Positions 48,831 through 56,987 of a stretch of DNA of 64,000 bases are shown here, piece after piece. The position numbers and the translations under genes were made by a program. Numbering within the stretch: the first letter of the stretch is position 1; each line of letters starts with the position of its first letter. The notes beneath the pieces were generated by a model. It was not told the origin of the DNA and did not search any database. It was given only the letters and a program-made list of their open reading frames with translations. This DNA is from Hymenobacter sp. BT18 (GTDB taxonomy: Bacteria > Bacteroidota > Bacteroidia > Cytophagales > Hymenobacteraceae), in contig NZ_CP050954.1 in NCBI RefSeq assembly GCF_012273015.1, forward strand, positions 4,256,001-4,320,000, written 5' to 3'.

Positions 48831-48926
48831 CTAGCAACAACACGCCATGCCCATCATAGCACAACACCCATGCTGTACAGCAATGGAGGTGGCGGAGGCA
48901 GTGGCGAGGTTGGACAAGTAGTTCAC
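48831..48926 (-). CDS. Putative Cys-rich leader peptide (31 aa, ends CCC-stop)
   Basis: A GTG six bases after the riboswitch P1 helix opens a 31-codon ORF that ends 'HGCCAMMGMACCC' then TAG: five Cys, with Cys-Cys then Cys-Cys-Cys-stop, and three Met between. An internal ATG start would leave the 8-residue 'MMGMACCC'. Start, length and end mirror the ORF at 32639-32743. The region encoding its last residues (48851-48841) can pair with CACGCCCTGCC (48737-48727) downstream at 10 of 11 positions, so translation could influence folding ahead of cysH. Function is inferred, not shown. Confidence 0.6.
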   Translation of the reverse strand: MNYLSNLATASATSIAVQHGCCAMMGMACCC

Positions 48927-48932
48927 GGCTTG

Positions 48933-49030
48933 TTGTTTTTATATGTTCAGGACTTGGCACCGTTTCGGATGGTCCGCTGGTTGCCGGCGTTTCCTAGAGC
49001 CTGTCTCTCCACGCCTCTGTATAAAAACAA
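48933..49030 (-). promoter_or_regulatory. SAM-I-type (S-box) riboswitch upstream of cysH
   Basis: On the - strand the S-box core reads AGAGGCGTGGAGAGAC, GGC, ACGCCGGCAACC, then ACGGTGCCAAGTCC. P1 is TTGTTTTTATA (49030-49020) with TATAAAAACAA (48943-48933), identical to the riboswitch at 32534-32632. It would sense S-adenosylmethionine and govern the sulfate assimilation operon. No intrinsic terminator follows before cysH, so control is probably at translation or involves the leader ORF. Confidence 0.92.
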
Positions 49031-49058
49031 TCCTTTGGGGGGTAAAGAATTGGTAAGA

Positions 49059-49090
49059 CAAATGTACGAGCCGAAATTTTATAGTTCCAA
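49059..49090 (-). promoter_or_regulatory. Promoter of the sulfur assimilation operon
   Basis: On the - strand, TTG (49090-49088), a 21-base spacer and TACATTTG (49066-49059) match the Bacteroidota consensus. Transcription would begin near 49055, about 25 bases before the riboswitch. Confidence 0.78.
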
Positions 49091-49429
49091 ATTTTCTTTT
49101 CTCGCGAGCCGCTGCCTACCAGGGAAGAGAGCCGCTGATTTATCGGAAATATCTAACTCAGGGGGCTCTAATCGACTACTTAGAGAATAGTGGTTTTCAA
49201 TCTGGCTGCCAGCTGGGTAGTGTGGTAAGAATACAATTTCTACGACTGCTGCTTTGCTTAGGACCAGCCAATAGATAGGGCCCATCTACCATCCTGAAAA
49301 AACTTTATTGGCGGGTTATGCCATTTCACCCTAATGATTTCCAATGAGTGTCATCAACTAGCCTGGGCTTCCCGAAGTTCATCGGAGAGGCCCTTGACTG
49401 CGGGCCTGCACTAACCGGCGAGAGTGCAA
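49091..49429. other. Intergenic region without recognised features
   Basis: Between the sulfur-operon promoter and the end of the flippase gene I see no convincing gene, terminator or repeat. A 68-codon frame on - (49079-49285) lacks family features and overlaps the promoter. The segment is more AT-rich than its surroundings. Confidence 0.6.
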
Positions 49430-50920
49430 TCAGGCTGGCGGGTTTTGGCGGCGGAATTTTTGCAGCAGCGCCGTGGCTTCCGGGGCTGATTTGGTGAGCA
49501 ATATCAGCGCGGCGTACACTATCGTCAGTACCGTAGAGCGCAAGAGCATGGTGGCCAGCGCCGAATTGAAAGTTGGCATTAGCCAAGCCGCGCCGCCGGC
49601 AACGGCCGCGCTGAGCAAAATCAGCGGGATACGGGCCGTGAAGGGCTGCATGCGGTAGCTGTGCCACACAAACCAGGTGCGGGCCAAGTTGATGCTGACA
49701 ATAGCCAGCAGAAAAGCCACGGCGGCGCCCGTCAGCCCCAGGCGGGGAATGAGCAAGGCGTTCAATCCAATGGTGACCAACGCCAGCGACACGTTGAAGA
49801 GTAAGTCGTAGCGGTAGCGGGGAGAAGTGACGACGATGAGCCCGTTCAGCCCGGTGATGCCATCAAACAGACGTGCGGCCAGCAGCACTAGCACGGCCGT
49901 GGTGCCCGCCTGCAGGGCCGGGTTGTTCATCAGGCCGTAAATGAAATCCAGGTTCAGGCCGATGCCCAGGGCCAGGTAGCAGCCCAGCACGGCGTTCAGG
50001 CGGGTAGTGTCGCGGTAGAAGGCAGCCATGCGCGGCAGGGCATTTTCCTTCCAGTAGTCGGCCAGCAGCGGAAAGGCAATTTTGTTGAGCGAGCGGGCCG
50101 GCAGCGTGAGGGCTGTGCTGATGAAAAAGGCAATGCTGTACACACCCGCCGCCGCCAGGTTCAGCTGGGAACTCACCATCAGCGTGTCAATATTCATGAT
50201 GATGGTGCCCGAGATATTGGCCAGCAGCGCAAACGCCCCGAAGCTCAGAATACCCCTTATCGGTTGCACCCGCAGAGCCGCCGTGGTTGGCCGCACGTGC
50301 AGCTCACCGATGTACGCCAGATAAACCGTGAGTAGCAGCGCAATGCCGCTCATAGTGCCGATGTACGCCAGCACGTAGCCGTGAAATGACAAGTAGCCCA
50401 GCCCGTAGAGTACTGCCGCGCCGGCCTGCAGCACCCGCAGCAGGATTTCCTGCACAAACGACGAAAACGCCGTGTGGTACAACCCTTTCAGGTAGGCATC
50501 CTGCAGGGAATAGAGCATCACAAACAGCGCCAGCCCCGCGGCCCAGCCGTAGTAAGAACTAATAAGGGCGCGGTCCTGGGCGTGCTCGTAGAAGCCCAGC
50601 ACCAGCGGCTTTCCGCTCAGGTAGAGCAGCGTGACCAAGCCAAACCCCAGCAACGGAATACCCAGCAGCAAGGGCAAGAAGCCTTGGTGCCCGGCCTCCC
50701 GATTGCGGAAATACGGGAAAAACCGGATGCCCACGCTGGCAAAGCCCAGGGCGGAGAGCTGGGCGTAAATGGTGGCAATAGACAGCAAGGTGCTCGTGAG
50801 GCCCAACTGGTTGGCGGCCAGAAAGCGCGGCACGATGAAGGCCGTGTTGAGAAAACCCAGCGCCAGCCCGAGGTAGGAAATAATGGTATTGCGCAGCCCC
50901 TGCCGCTGAACGATGCCCAA
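49430..50920 (-). CDS. Oligosaccharide flippase (Wzx-like, MOP superfamily)
   Basis: This 496-residue protein has about 12-14 membrane helices in the MOP/polysaccharide-transporter pattern ('GLRNTIISYLGLALGFLNTAFIVPRFL' at the N-terminus, 'FGAFALLANISGTIIMNIDTLMVSSQL' about 230-256). It would flip lipid-linked glycan repeat units to the periplasm, probably those carrying pseudaminic acid made by neighbouring genes. The start codon is TTG: the frame upstream has no ATG or GTG back to a stop. Four 8-base repeats lie directly upstream of the start. Confidence 0.87.
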   Translation of the reverse strand: MGIVQRQGLRNTIISYLGLALGFLNTAFIVPRFLAANQLGLTSTLLSIATIYAQLSALGFASVGIRFFPYFRNREAGHQGFLPLLLGIPLLGFGLVTLLYLSGKPLVLGFYEHAQDRALISSYYGWAAGLALFVMLYSLQDAYLKGLYHTAFSSFVQEILLRVLQAGAAVLYGLGYLSFHGYVLAYIGTMSGIALLLTVYLAYIGELHVRPTTAALRVQPIRGILSFGAFALLANISGTIIMNIDTLMVSSQLNLAAAGVYSIAFFISTALTLPARSLNKIAFPLLADYWKENALPRMAAFYRDTTRLNAVLGCYLALGIGLNLDFIYGLMNNPALQAGTTAVLVLLAARLFDGITGLNGLIVVTSPRYRYDLLFNVSLALVTIGLNALLIPRLGLTGAAVAFLLAIVSINLARTWFVWHSYRMQPFTARIPLILLSAAVAGGAAWLMPTFNSALATMLLRSTVLTIVYAALILLTKSAPEATALLQKFRRQNPPA

Positions 50921-50922
50921 AA

Positions 50923-50954
50923 GTGAATGAGTGAATGAGTGAATAAGTGAATGA
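50923..50954. repeat. Tandem 8-bp repeat, four units of GTGAATGA
   Basis: GTGAATGA, GTGAATGA, GTGAATAA, GTGAATGA lie head to tail, two bases upstream of the TTG start of the flippase gene and in the gap after the deacetylase gene. Slippage would change the spacer or, if translation starts further upstream, the frame. Confidence 0.85.
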
Positions 50955-50983
50955 GTAAGGAGCCATTCGATGTATGGGTCCTG

Positions 50984-52363
50984 TCACATCCACTCACAAA
51001 TATCCCGGCCGTTGACAAAGGACGCGTTGCGGCTGCGAAGGTACTTCATGAGGGCGTGGAACTCGCGGGGGCCGTTGTGGTGGTTGACCGGGTCGAAGTT
51101 CTCGTTGTGCCAAAGTACCGTGCACACGCCCCCGAACCGCACTATTTCCGTCAGCATGGGCAGCAGGGCCGGCAGCACTTCCGCTGGTTTCAGCTGCAGG
51201 TAGCGCGGGTGGTAGAGTGTGGCGTCCATCACGTTCAGCGGAATTTCCAGGAAGTCACAGGCAGCGCCGGTCTGAAAGTTGAAAGGGTAGAATGGCTGGC
51301 AAAAGGAATTCCGAAAGCCAAAATGCTCGGCAAACCCCAAGGTGGAGTCATAGGAAAACCCCGCCTGCTGCACCAGCTGCGGGGTGGAGCGCGGTTCCCA
51401 GCACAGGTAATGAAACCGCAAGCCCAGAGGCGGCACCGTAGCTTTGCCTACCGCGGCGGCCTCGGTTTGTAGCTGGCTCAGGTTGCGAGCAGTGCCGATG
51501 CTGGCGTGCACCGCCGCCTCGGCACCGGCTGCCTGCAGCGCAGGCCACTGGGCCTGGATAGTAGTCAGCTGATAATCTGCATTGGGAGTGCCGTTAGCGG
51601 CTTTTTCATTTTCAGGCAGAATGAAAAAAGTGCTTTTAGCTCCGTAGCCTGCCACGGTTTGCTGCACCTCCGCCAGATTATCCCAGGTGTCTTTCTCCTT
51701 AAAGTGCCGCCAGAACTGCCGGCCAAAGCTGAGTAGCCGCCCCTGGCGCAGGGCTGCTTTGGCCGGAGCCTTCCAGGCACTGTGCAGGCTGTCGATGTCG
51801 TGGGTGATGAAGGCGGCCCATTGGGCATTGCCAGCCCAGCAGCGCGGGTGCAGTAGCTGGCCGGTCACGTGCTCTATGGCCTTTCTGAGCACGTCGAAAT
51901 AGTAGTTGACGACGGGCACGGCTACAAAGCCATAGCGCTGCTGCACGCTGGCGGCGTATGGAAACCGTCCGTGCTGATCACGCTCCGCGGAGAAATACTC
52001 CTGCCAGCCGCTGAGCAGATAGAAAGCCGCCGAAATGAGGTCGGCCCGAACGAGGACCTTTTGTTCCGGCAGCAGTTCCAGCAGCGGACCTTCCGACGTG
52101 AAGAAGAACGGTATCCGCTGACCGAGCCACTCGTGCCAGGTGGGCTCGGGTGGAAAAGGCGCTACGTCATCGAAAAAGCCTTGGGCATGATCCTCTATCT
52201 GCAGTTGCTTGCCCATTTGCCCTTCCACGGAAGTGCGCAAGGCTTCGGGGCCTGGGTAGCACTGCCAGAAGTGCTGTAGCACGTACCGCGTTTGGCTGGC
52301 ACGCGAAACACCGGAAGCCGCCGCTTCCGGAATGTCACGGCCGTACAGGGTGTCGATTTCCAT
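50984..52363 (-). CDS. Polysaccharide deacetylase family protein
   Basis: The 459-residue protein has an N-terminal domain of about 200 residues (DUF7033-like, a family I recall with moderate certainty) followed by an NodB-like fold: 'AAFITHDIDSLHSAW' (about 197, metal-binding His-Asp), 'VHASIGTARNLSQL' (about 301, HxS motif) and 'TVLWHNENFDP' (about 428, catalytic His). It probably deacetylates a surface or lipid-linked sugar, although such proteins can be cytoplasmic here, since no signal peptide is present. It lies 27 bases after the T9SS protein gene on the same strand. Confidence 0.82.
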   Translation of the reverse strand: MEIDTLYGRDIPEAAASGVSRASQTRYVLQHFWQCYPGPEALRTSVEGQMGKQLQIEDHAQGFFDDVAPFPPEPTWHEWLGQRIPFFFTSEGPLLELLPEQKVLVRADLISAAFYLLSGWQEYFSAERDQHGRFPYAASVQQRYGFVAVPVVNYYFDVLRKAIEHVTGQLLHPRCWAGNAQWAAFITHDIDSLHSAWKAPAKAALRQGRLLSFGRQFWRHFKEKDTWDNLAEVQQTVAGYGAKSTFFILPENEKAANGTPNADYQLTTIQAQWPALQAAGAEAAVHASIGTARNLSQLQTEAAAVGKATVPPLGLRFHYLCWEPRSTPQLVQQAGFSYDSTLGFAEHFGFRNSFCQPFYPFNFQTGAACDFLEIPLNVMDATLYHPRYLQLKPAEVLPALLPMLTEIVRFGGVCTVLWHNENFDPVNHHNGPREFHALMKYLRSRNASFVNGRDICEWM

Positions 52364-52390
52364 GCGCCGAAAATACGGGAATACAGCGCC

Positions 52391-55300
52391 TTACCGTACC
52401 ACTTCTAGCCAGCCTTTGTAGGTGCTCCGCGTATCGGCCCGCTGCAGCACGAAGTAGTAGGCACCCGCGGCGGCCGTAGCGCCCCAGTCGTTGGCATACC
52501 GGCTGGTGGTATACACCTGCTTGCCCCAGCGGTTGAAGACCGTTAAAGACCAGGTACCAGTAGCCGTGGCCAGCAGCTGGAAGGTGTCGTTTTTACGGTC
52601 GCCGTTGGGCGTGATGATGTTGGGTACACACAGCTCAAGCTGGATAGACCGGGAGGCCGTTTGGGTACCACAAGCATTGCTGACCTGCACCGAGTAGGTG
52701 CCCGGCTGCCGCACCGTGAGGGTGCGGCCCGCAGTACCATCGTTCCAGCGGTAGGTCAGAAATTCGCCCTGCGGTGCCCGGAGCGTAATGGCTTCTCCCT
52801 CGCAGGCGGTTGTGTCGGCCCCGAGGCTGAAGTTGGGAATAGCTGCCGCCGCCCGAACCGTTACGCGCTTGCTGATGGAGCAACCCGATGGATAGGTAGC
52901 CGTGACGGTGTACGTGCCAGTGGCTGCAAGGGAAACATTGGCGGTGGTGGTGCCATTGCTCCACCGGTAGGAGGTAGCACCCTGCCCAACGGCCTGAAGG
53001 ACTACGGCCGCGCCCGGGCATAGCAGCGAGTCGCCGGTAATCGTGAGTGTGGGCTGGAACAGCATGACGGTGTGCTCATCCGTGACCGTGCACCCGCCCG
53101 GGTAAGTAGCCGAGACGGAGTACGTGCCGGGTTTGGTTACCGAAATAGCGGCTGTGGTGGCCCCGGTATTCCATTTGTAAGCAACGCCCTTGCCCTCCGT
53201 CGCCTGGAGCTGTACCGAGCCGCCCGCACAAATCTGGGTAGCTCCGGCAATAGCCACGGCTGGCTGAATAACCGTGCGCTTCGCCGTCAGGGTACAGCCA
53301 TTGGGGTAGGTGACGGTGAGGGTATACGTACCGGCTTGCGCTGGACTGATGCTGGCTGTGGTGGCCCCGGTGCTCCAGCGGTAAGTAGCTCCTGCCACGG
53401 TTAGCGTTGGGGTGAGAGAAAGCGCCCTGCCAGCGCATAATACCGTATCCGCCGACAGCGTGAGCTTGGGCTGAACCACGGTGCGGCGCGCTTCTACCTG
53501 GCAGCCATTCGGATACGTGGCTACCAGGGTGTACGTACCAGGCTGAGCTACGATGAGGGCTTCGGTGGTGGCCCCGGTATTCCAGCGCACTCCCGTAGCC
53601 CCCGCCGTAATGGCCTGAACGCGGAGCTGCAACGTGCCATTGGGGCACAGGAGCGTATCAGCACTCAGCTTCAAGGCGGGTTGTACCACCGTGTGCTGGC
53701 TGGTGACGGTACAGCCGCTGGGGAACTGAGTGGTGACGCGGTAGGTGCCCGGCTTGGTTACCTGAATGGCCGCCGTAGTGGCGCCGGTGCTCCATTGGAA
53801 GGTAGCACCCGTAGCTGGAGTAGCCGTGGCCTGTAGGGTAGTAGTGCTGTTGGTGCACAACAGGGTTGCCCCCGTAACGCGTACCGTCGGCGCGCTGAGG
53901 GTAGTGGACGAGGTGAGCGTGCAGCCATTGGCAAAAGTGGCCGTCACGGTATAGGTTCCTGCCTGCATTACGGGTAGCGTAGCGGTGGTGGCCCCGGTGC
54001 TCCATTTGTAGGTAGCCGTAGGCGCGGCCTGCGCTTTCAGCTGCACGGTGGTGCCAGGGCATACAAGCGAGGGACCAGTAAGCTGTAATGTGGGAATACT
54101 GATGGTGCGGCTGCTGGTCAGCGTGCAGCCGTTGGGGAAGGTGGCCGTTACGGTATAGGTACCGGCTTTTGTTACCGCCAGGGTGGCGGTAGTCGCGCCG
54201 GTGTTCCATTTAAAGGAAACCCCGACGGTTGGCGTCACGGCCCGCAGCTGAACACTGCTCCCGCTGCACAGCAGGGTTTCGCCTTCCAGGGCCAATGTGG
54301 GGGCTACCACGGTTTGACTACCCGTGATGGTACAGCCCCCGGCCAGCGTGAACGTAACGGAGTAAGTACCTGCCTGGGTAACGGAAATTGTGGAGGTAGT
54401 GGCCCCGGTGCTCCACTTGTACGCAGACGCGCCGGGCACGGAAACACCCAGCTGCAGCGCGCTGCCCGGGCAAAGCAGCGTTCCACCCGTTATGTCAACT
54501 TTTCCTCCATCCCCGGCGGAGGATACCGGAATGTACTCGCTCCGGTACGACTGAGCCGCTAGTACTAAGCTCTCATTGCTGAACACGGGCGCCGCTTCCG
54601 TCCAGGTGTTGGTGTTGGTCGAGCGGGTGTAAAGGTCCGTGCAGCTGCTGGCACCAGCCTCGGGGTGTAGGCGCAGCTGGTAAGTGCCAGTGCTGCCCCG
54701 GCTAAACACACCAAAGTAAGTATCCGTAGCACTGCCGGCGGGCTTTATTGACGGGGCCTGATTCACGGCATACAACTGCACCCCATCCGTAAGTGCTAGG
54801 CTGCTGACAATGGCCGAGTCTCGATTAGCCGCTTTTAAACCCAGCTTGGCTTTGCTAAGGTTACTGCCGTAAATCGATGCTGACAAGTCGCCGATAGGCG
54901 CACCGGAGAGCTTCCAGGGGGCATTGCCAAAATTCTGCAGGGTGCCATTCACCGGCACACTTCCTTTATCGATAACGGTGGTGCCGCTGCTTTGGTCAAA
55001 CGTGTAGTAACCAACCAGCTCCGCTGGAGGCGTCGTCAGCTTGCGGCACATGTTGGCCTGAATCTGCTCGGCCGTAAGGGCCGTCCGCCACAGCTTTATC
55101 TCGTCAATTTCGCCGGAGAAGTACCAGTTATCAAGCACATAATAGCTACCTAAAGATAATGGGTAGTTACTCGCTAAGTTTCCCCCTGAATACGGATATG
55201 TTGTGGTACTTTCAAGAGCTCCATCTACATAAATTTTCCAAGTGTTGTCATCACATACGCCAGCTATATGGTGCCAGAGACCATCGGCTACAAAGGTGGA

Positions 55301-55657
55301 CGATGAGCCGGATCCAAAATACTGGCCCTTTCCAGCACGGCCATTGAAAATGGCTTTACCAGCGGAAGTTCCCAATTGAAAACCCTTATCCTCAAAATTG
55401 GAATTAGAATATTTTGTAGCTGCAAACTGTATTGCGAGTGAAGTGGTTTTTATCCAAGCTTCTACAGTAATTCTACTCGTTATTCCTCGGTTGCCAACTC
55501 CACCGTCTATATAAGTATTATACCCATTGAAAGTCAATGAATTGCCAGGGCCAGGTAATGTTTGTGCCAAACTTGGCTTACAGGCTAACAGAAAGATCGA
55601 TACTCCAAGCCAAACCCATGAAACAATAACTGATTTAAAAGGTAAATATGGTAGCAT
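52391..55657 (-). CDS. LamG plus nine-repeat T9SS-secreted surface protein
   Basis: This 1088-residue protein has a signal peptide, a LamG/concanavalin-like domain (about 35-215, 'YIDGGVGNRGITSRITVEAW', 'YVDGALESTTTY'), a short linker domain (to about 385) and nine tandem repeats of about 69 residues with the core 'YKWSTGATT...AGTYTVTATYPNGCT' and two Cys each. It ends with a gliding-motility-type C-terminal sorting domain ('NIITPNGDRKNDTFQL', 'FNRWGKQVYTT'), which directs export by the type IX system. It is probably a cell-surface or secreted adhesin-like protein. The LamG-coding end is more AT-rich than the repeats. Confidence 0.9.
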   Translation of the reverse strand: MLPYLPFKSVIVSWVWLGVSIFLLACKPSLAQTLPGPGNSLTFNGYNTYIDGGVGNRGITSRITVEAWIKTTSLAIQFAATKYSNSNFEDKGFQLGTSAGKAIFNGRAGKGQYFGSGSSSTFVADGLWHHIAGVCDDNTWKIYVDGALESTTTYPYSGGNLASNYPLSLGSYYVLDNWYFSGEIDEIKLWRTALTAEQIQANMCRKLTTPPAELVGYYTFDQSSGTTVIDKGSVPVNGTLQNFGNAPWKLSGAPIGDLSASIYGSNLSKAKLGLKAANRDSAIVSSLALTDGVQLYAVNQAPSIKPAGSATDTYFGVFSRGSTGTYQLRLHPEAGASSCTDLYTRSTNTNTWTEAAPVFSNESLVLAAQSYRSEYIPVSSAGDGGKVDITGGTLLCPGSALQLGVSVPGASAYKWSTGATTSTISVTQAGTYSVTFTLAGGCTITGSQTVVAPTLALEGETLLCSGSSVQLRAVTPTVGVSFKWNTGATTATLAVTKAGTYTVTATFPNGCTLTSSRTISIPTLQLTGPSLVCPGTTVQLKAQAAPTATYKWSTGATTATLPVMQAGTYTVTATFANGCTLTSSTTLSAPTVRVTGATLLCTNSTTTLQATATPATGATFQWSTGATTAAIQVTKPGTYRVTTQFPSGCTVTSQHTVVQPALKLSADTLLCPNGTLQLRVQAITAGATGVRWNTGATTEALIVAQPGTYTLVATYPNGCQVEARRTVVQPKLTLSADTVLCAGRALSLTPTLTVAGATYRWSTGATTASISPAQAGTYTLTVTYPNGCTLTAKRTVIQPAVAIAGATQICAGGSVQLQATEGKGVAYKWNTGATTAAISVTKPGTYSVSATYPGGCTVTDEHTVMLFQPTLTITGDSLLCPGAAVVLQAVGQGATSYRWSNGTTTANVSLAATGTYTVTATYPSGCSISKRVTVRAAAAIPNFSLGADTTACEGEAITLRAPQGEFLTYRWNDGTAGRTLTVRQPGTYSVQVSNACGTQTASRSIQLELCVPNIITPNGDRKNDTFQLLATATGTWSLTVFNRWGKQVYTTSRYANDWGATAAAGAYYFVLQRADTRSTYKGWLEVVR

Positions 55658-55697
55658 AGAAGTATCTAGCGTGAAATGAGAATTCTACAAAATAACT

Positions 55698-56987
55698 TTA
55701 TTCCAGCCAGTCCACCAACTTACGAAGTGCAACTTCTTTGCTACGGCCTTCATCGGGGGTACCCAGGGTAGCGTTGTAGTAAGTAGCCCGCAAGTACAAA
55801 TCAGCTGGTTTATACTTTTGATAAGCTCGCAAGGTGTTCCCCAATTCGGGTAAGGTATCGGCGCGGTCAATGAGGCCATGCGCTACATACCCATAGTAAT
55901 CATCGAAGGAGGCTGGGCTACCCATGCGGAAGTAAATGCTGGCCAGATTCAGCAAAGTAGCTTCCAGGTGGGTGCTAGTGTCGGCCGCAATCAGCGCGTC
56001 GTGCTGGGCTAAGAACTCAAAAACGGTTTGCCCGCGCGCATCGGAAATGCGGAGTTGCGGGTGCTGGCGTTTGAGCTGAGTAAAGTCACGATTGTCGCTC
56101 GGGTGGGGGCGTAAGGTGACGGACAGGTCGGGTAGCTCCTGCTGCAAGTAGGCTACTACCTGCGCTATGGCAGCCAGATCATCGAGCAAGTTGCAGGCTA
56201 AGCCCACCTGCTGGATGTTGGATTTTCTGTTACGGTGGGCCAGAAAGGCATCGGCTTTGGGCATGCCCACCAGCTCCACGGCTCCACGGACTGGTCCACA
56301 CTGCCGGTATTTATCTAAGGCATCCTGGCCTTCGAGCAAGCTTAAATCAAACTCCAGGGACGGGAAGTTGGTGCTCACGCTGGCGTGCTGCAGGTAAACG
56401 GTCGGAATGCCTTCGACGCGGCAAGCCAGCAGCAGGGCCCGGGCATCGTCGTTATGGTCGTTGGCAAAAACCACGGCTTTGGGCCGATAGTGACGTAAGG
56501 CCCGTCGATATACCTCGTAATAGCCGATGGCGCTGAATATCAGGTCGCAAAACCGCCAGGCTCGCCCGCCAACTGCCCGCAGAAGGCCAAGCAAAACCAG
56601 CGGGAACTGCCAGTAGTACAGGAGCTTTCGCCGCAAGGATAGTCGGTTGACTTTCTGGTTGTAGCGCCCGATCTGTTTGCTTTGGCCAGCAACCAGTACA
56701 CTATCGGGCCGGGCCTCCCGGATGAAATGCAGGGCGTCGTAGTTGTTCTGGCTGACTACGTAGAGCCACAAGGCCCCGCGCAGCTGCTCGGGGTTACGAA
56801 TGGGCTTGAATACGTTGCCCACCAGCCGCAGCCCCGCGTAGCCAGCCATTTTGGCGAGGCGGCGCAGCGGGTTGGCTGGGGAAATTCCTTCCAGGGTGTG
56901 TGCAGGCAGCTGGGCAAATAAGTCCGTGAAGCGGAGCTGCAGGATGTTGCGCAGGCGGGCCGTAGCGGCGGCCAAGACCGTCGCCAT
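55698..56987 (-). CDS. Putative GT-B-like glycan transferase
   Basis: This 429-residue soluble protein shows 'PKAVVFANDHNDDARALLLACRVEGIPTVYLQHASVS' (about 169-205), 'AVELVGMPKADAFL' (about 237) and 'VTLRPHPSDNRDFTQLKRQHP' (about 290), a pattern of capsule polysaccharide / CDP-glycerol-type transferases with a GT-B fold. The C-terminal half has 'ALIAADTSTHLEATLLN', the usual nucleotide-site region. Its ATG directly follows the pseI stop, so it may attach pseudaminic acid or a related sugar. The specific activity is inferred from neighbours only. Confidence 0.65.
   Translation of the reverse strand: MATVLAAATARLRNILQLRFTDLFAQLPAHTLEGISPANPLRRLAKMAGYAGLRLVGNVFKPIRNPEQLRGALWLYVVSQNNYDALHFIREARPDSVLVAGQSKQIGRYNQKVNRLSLRRKLLYYWQFPLVLLGLLRAVGGRAWRFCDLIFSAIGYYEVYRRALRHYRPKAVVFANDHNDDARALLLACRVEGIPTVYLQHASVSTNFPSLEFDLSLLEGQDALDKYRQCGPVRGAVELVGMPKADAFLAHRNRKSNIQQVGLACNLLDDLAAIAQVVAYLQQELPDLSVTLRPHPSDNRDFTQLKRQHPQLRISDARGQTVFEFLAQHDALIAADTSTHLEATLLNLASIYFRMGSPASFDDYYGYVAHGLIDRADTLPELGNTLRAYQKYKPADLYLRATYYNATLGTPDEGRSKEVALRKLVDWLE

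Noticed and set aside
49079..49285. 68-codon frame on - upstream of the sulfur promoter
   Set aside because: It has no recognisable features, overlaps the promoter and shows AT-rich non-coding composition.
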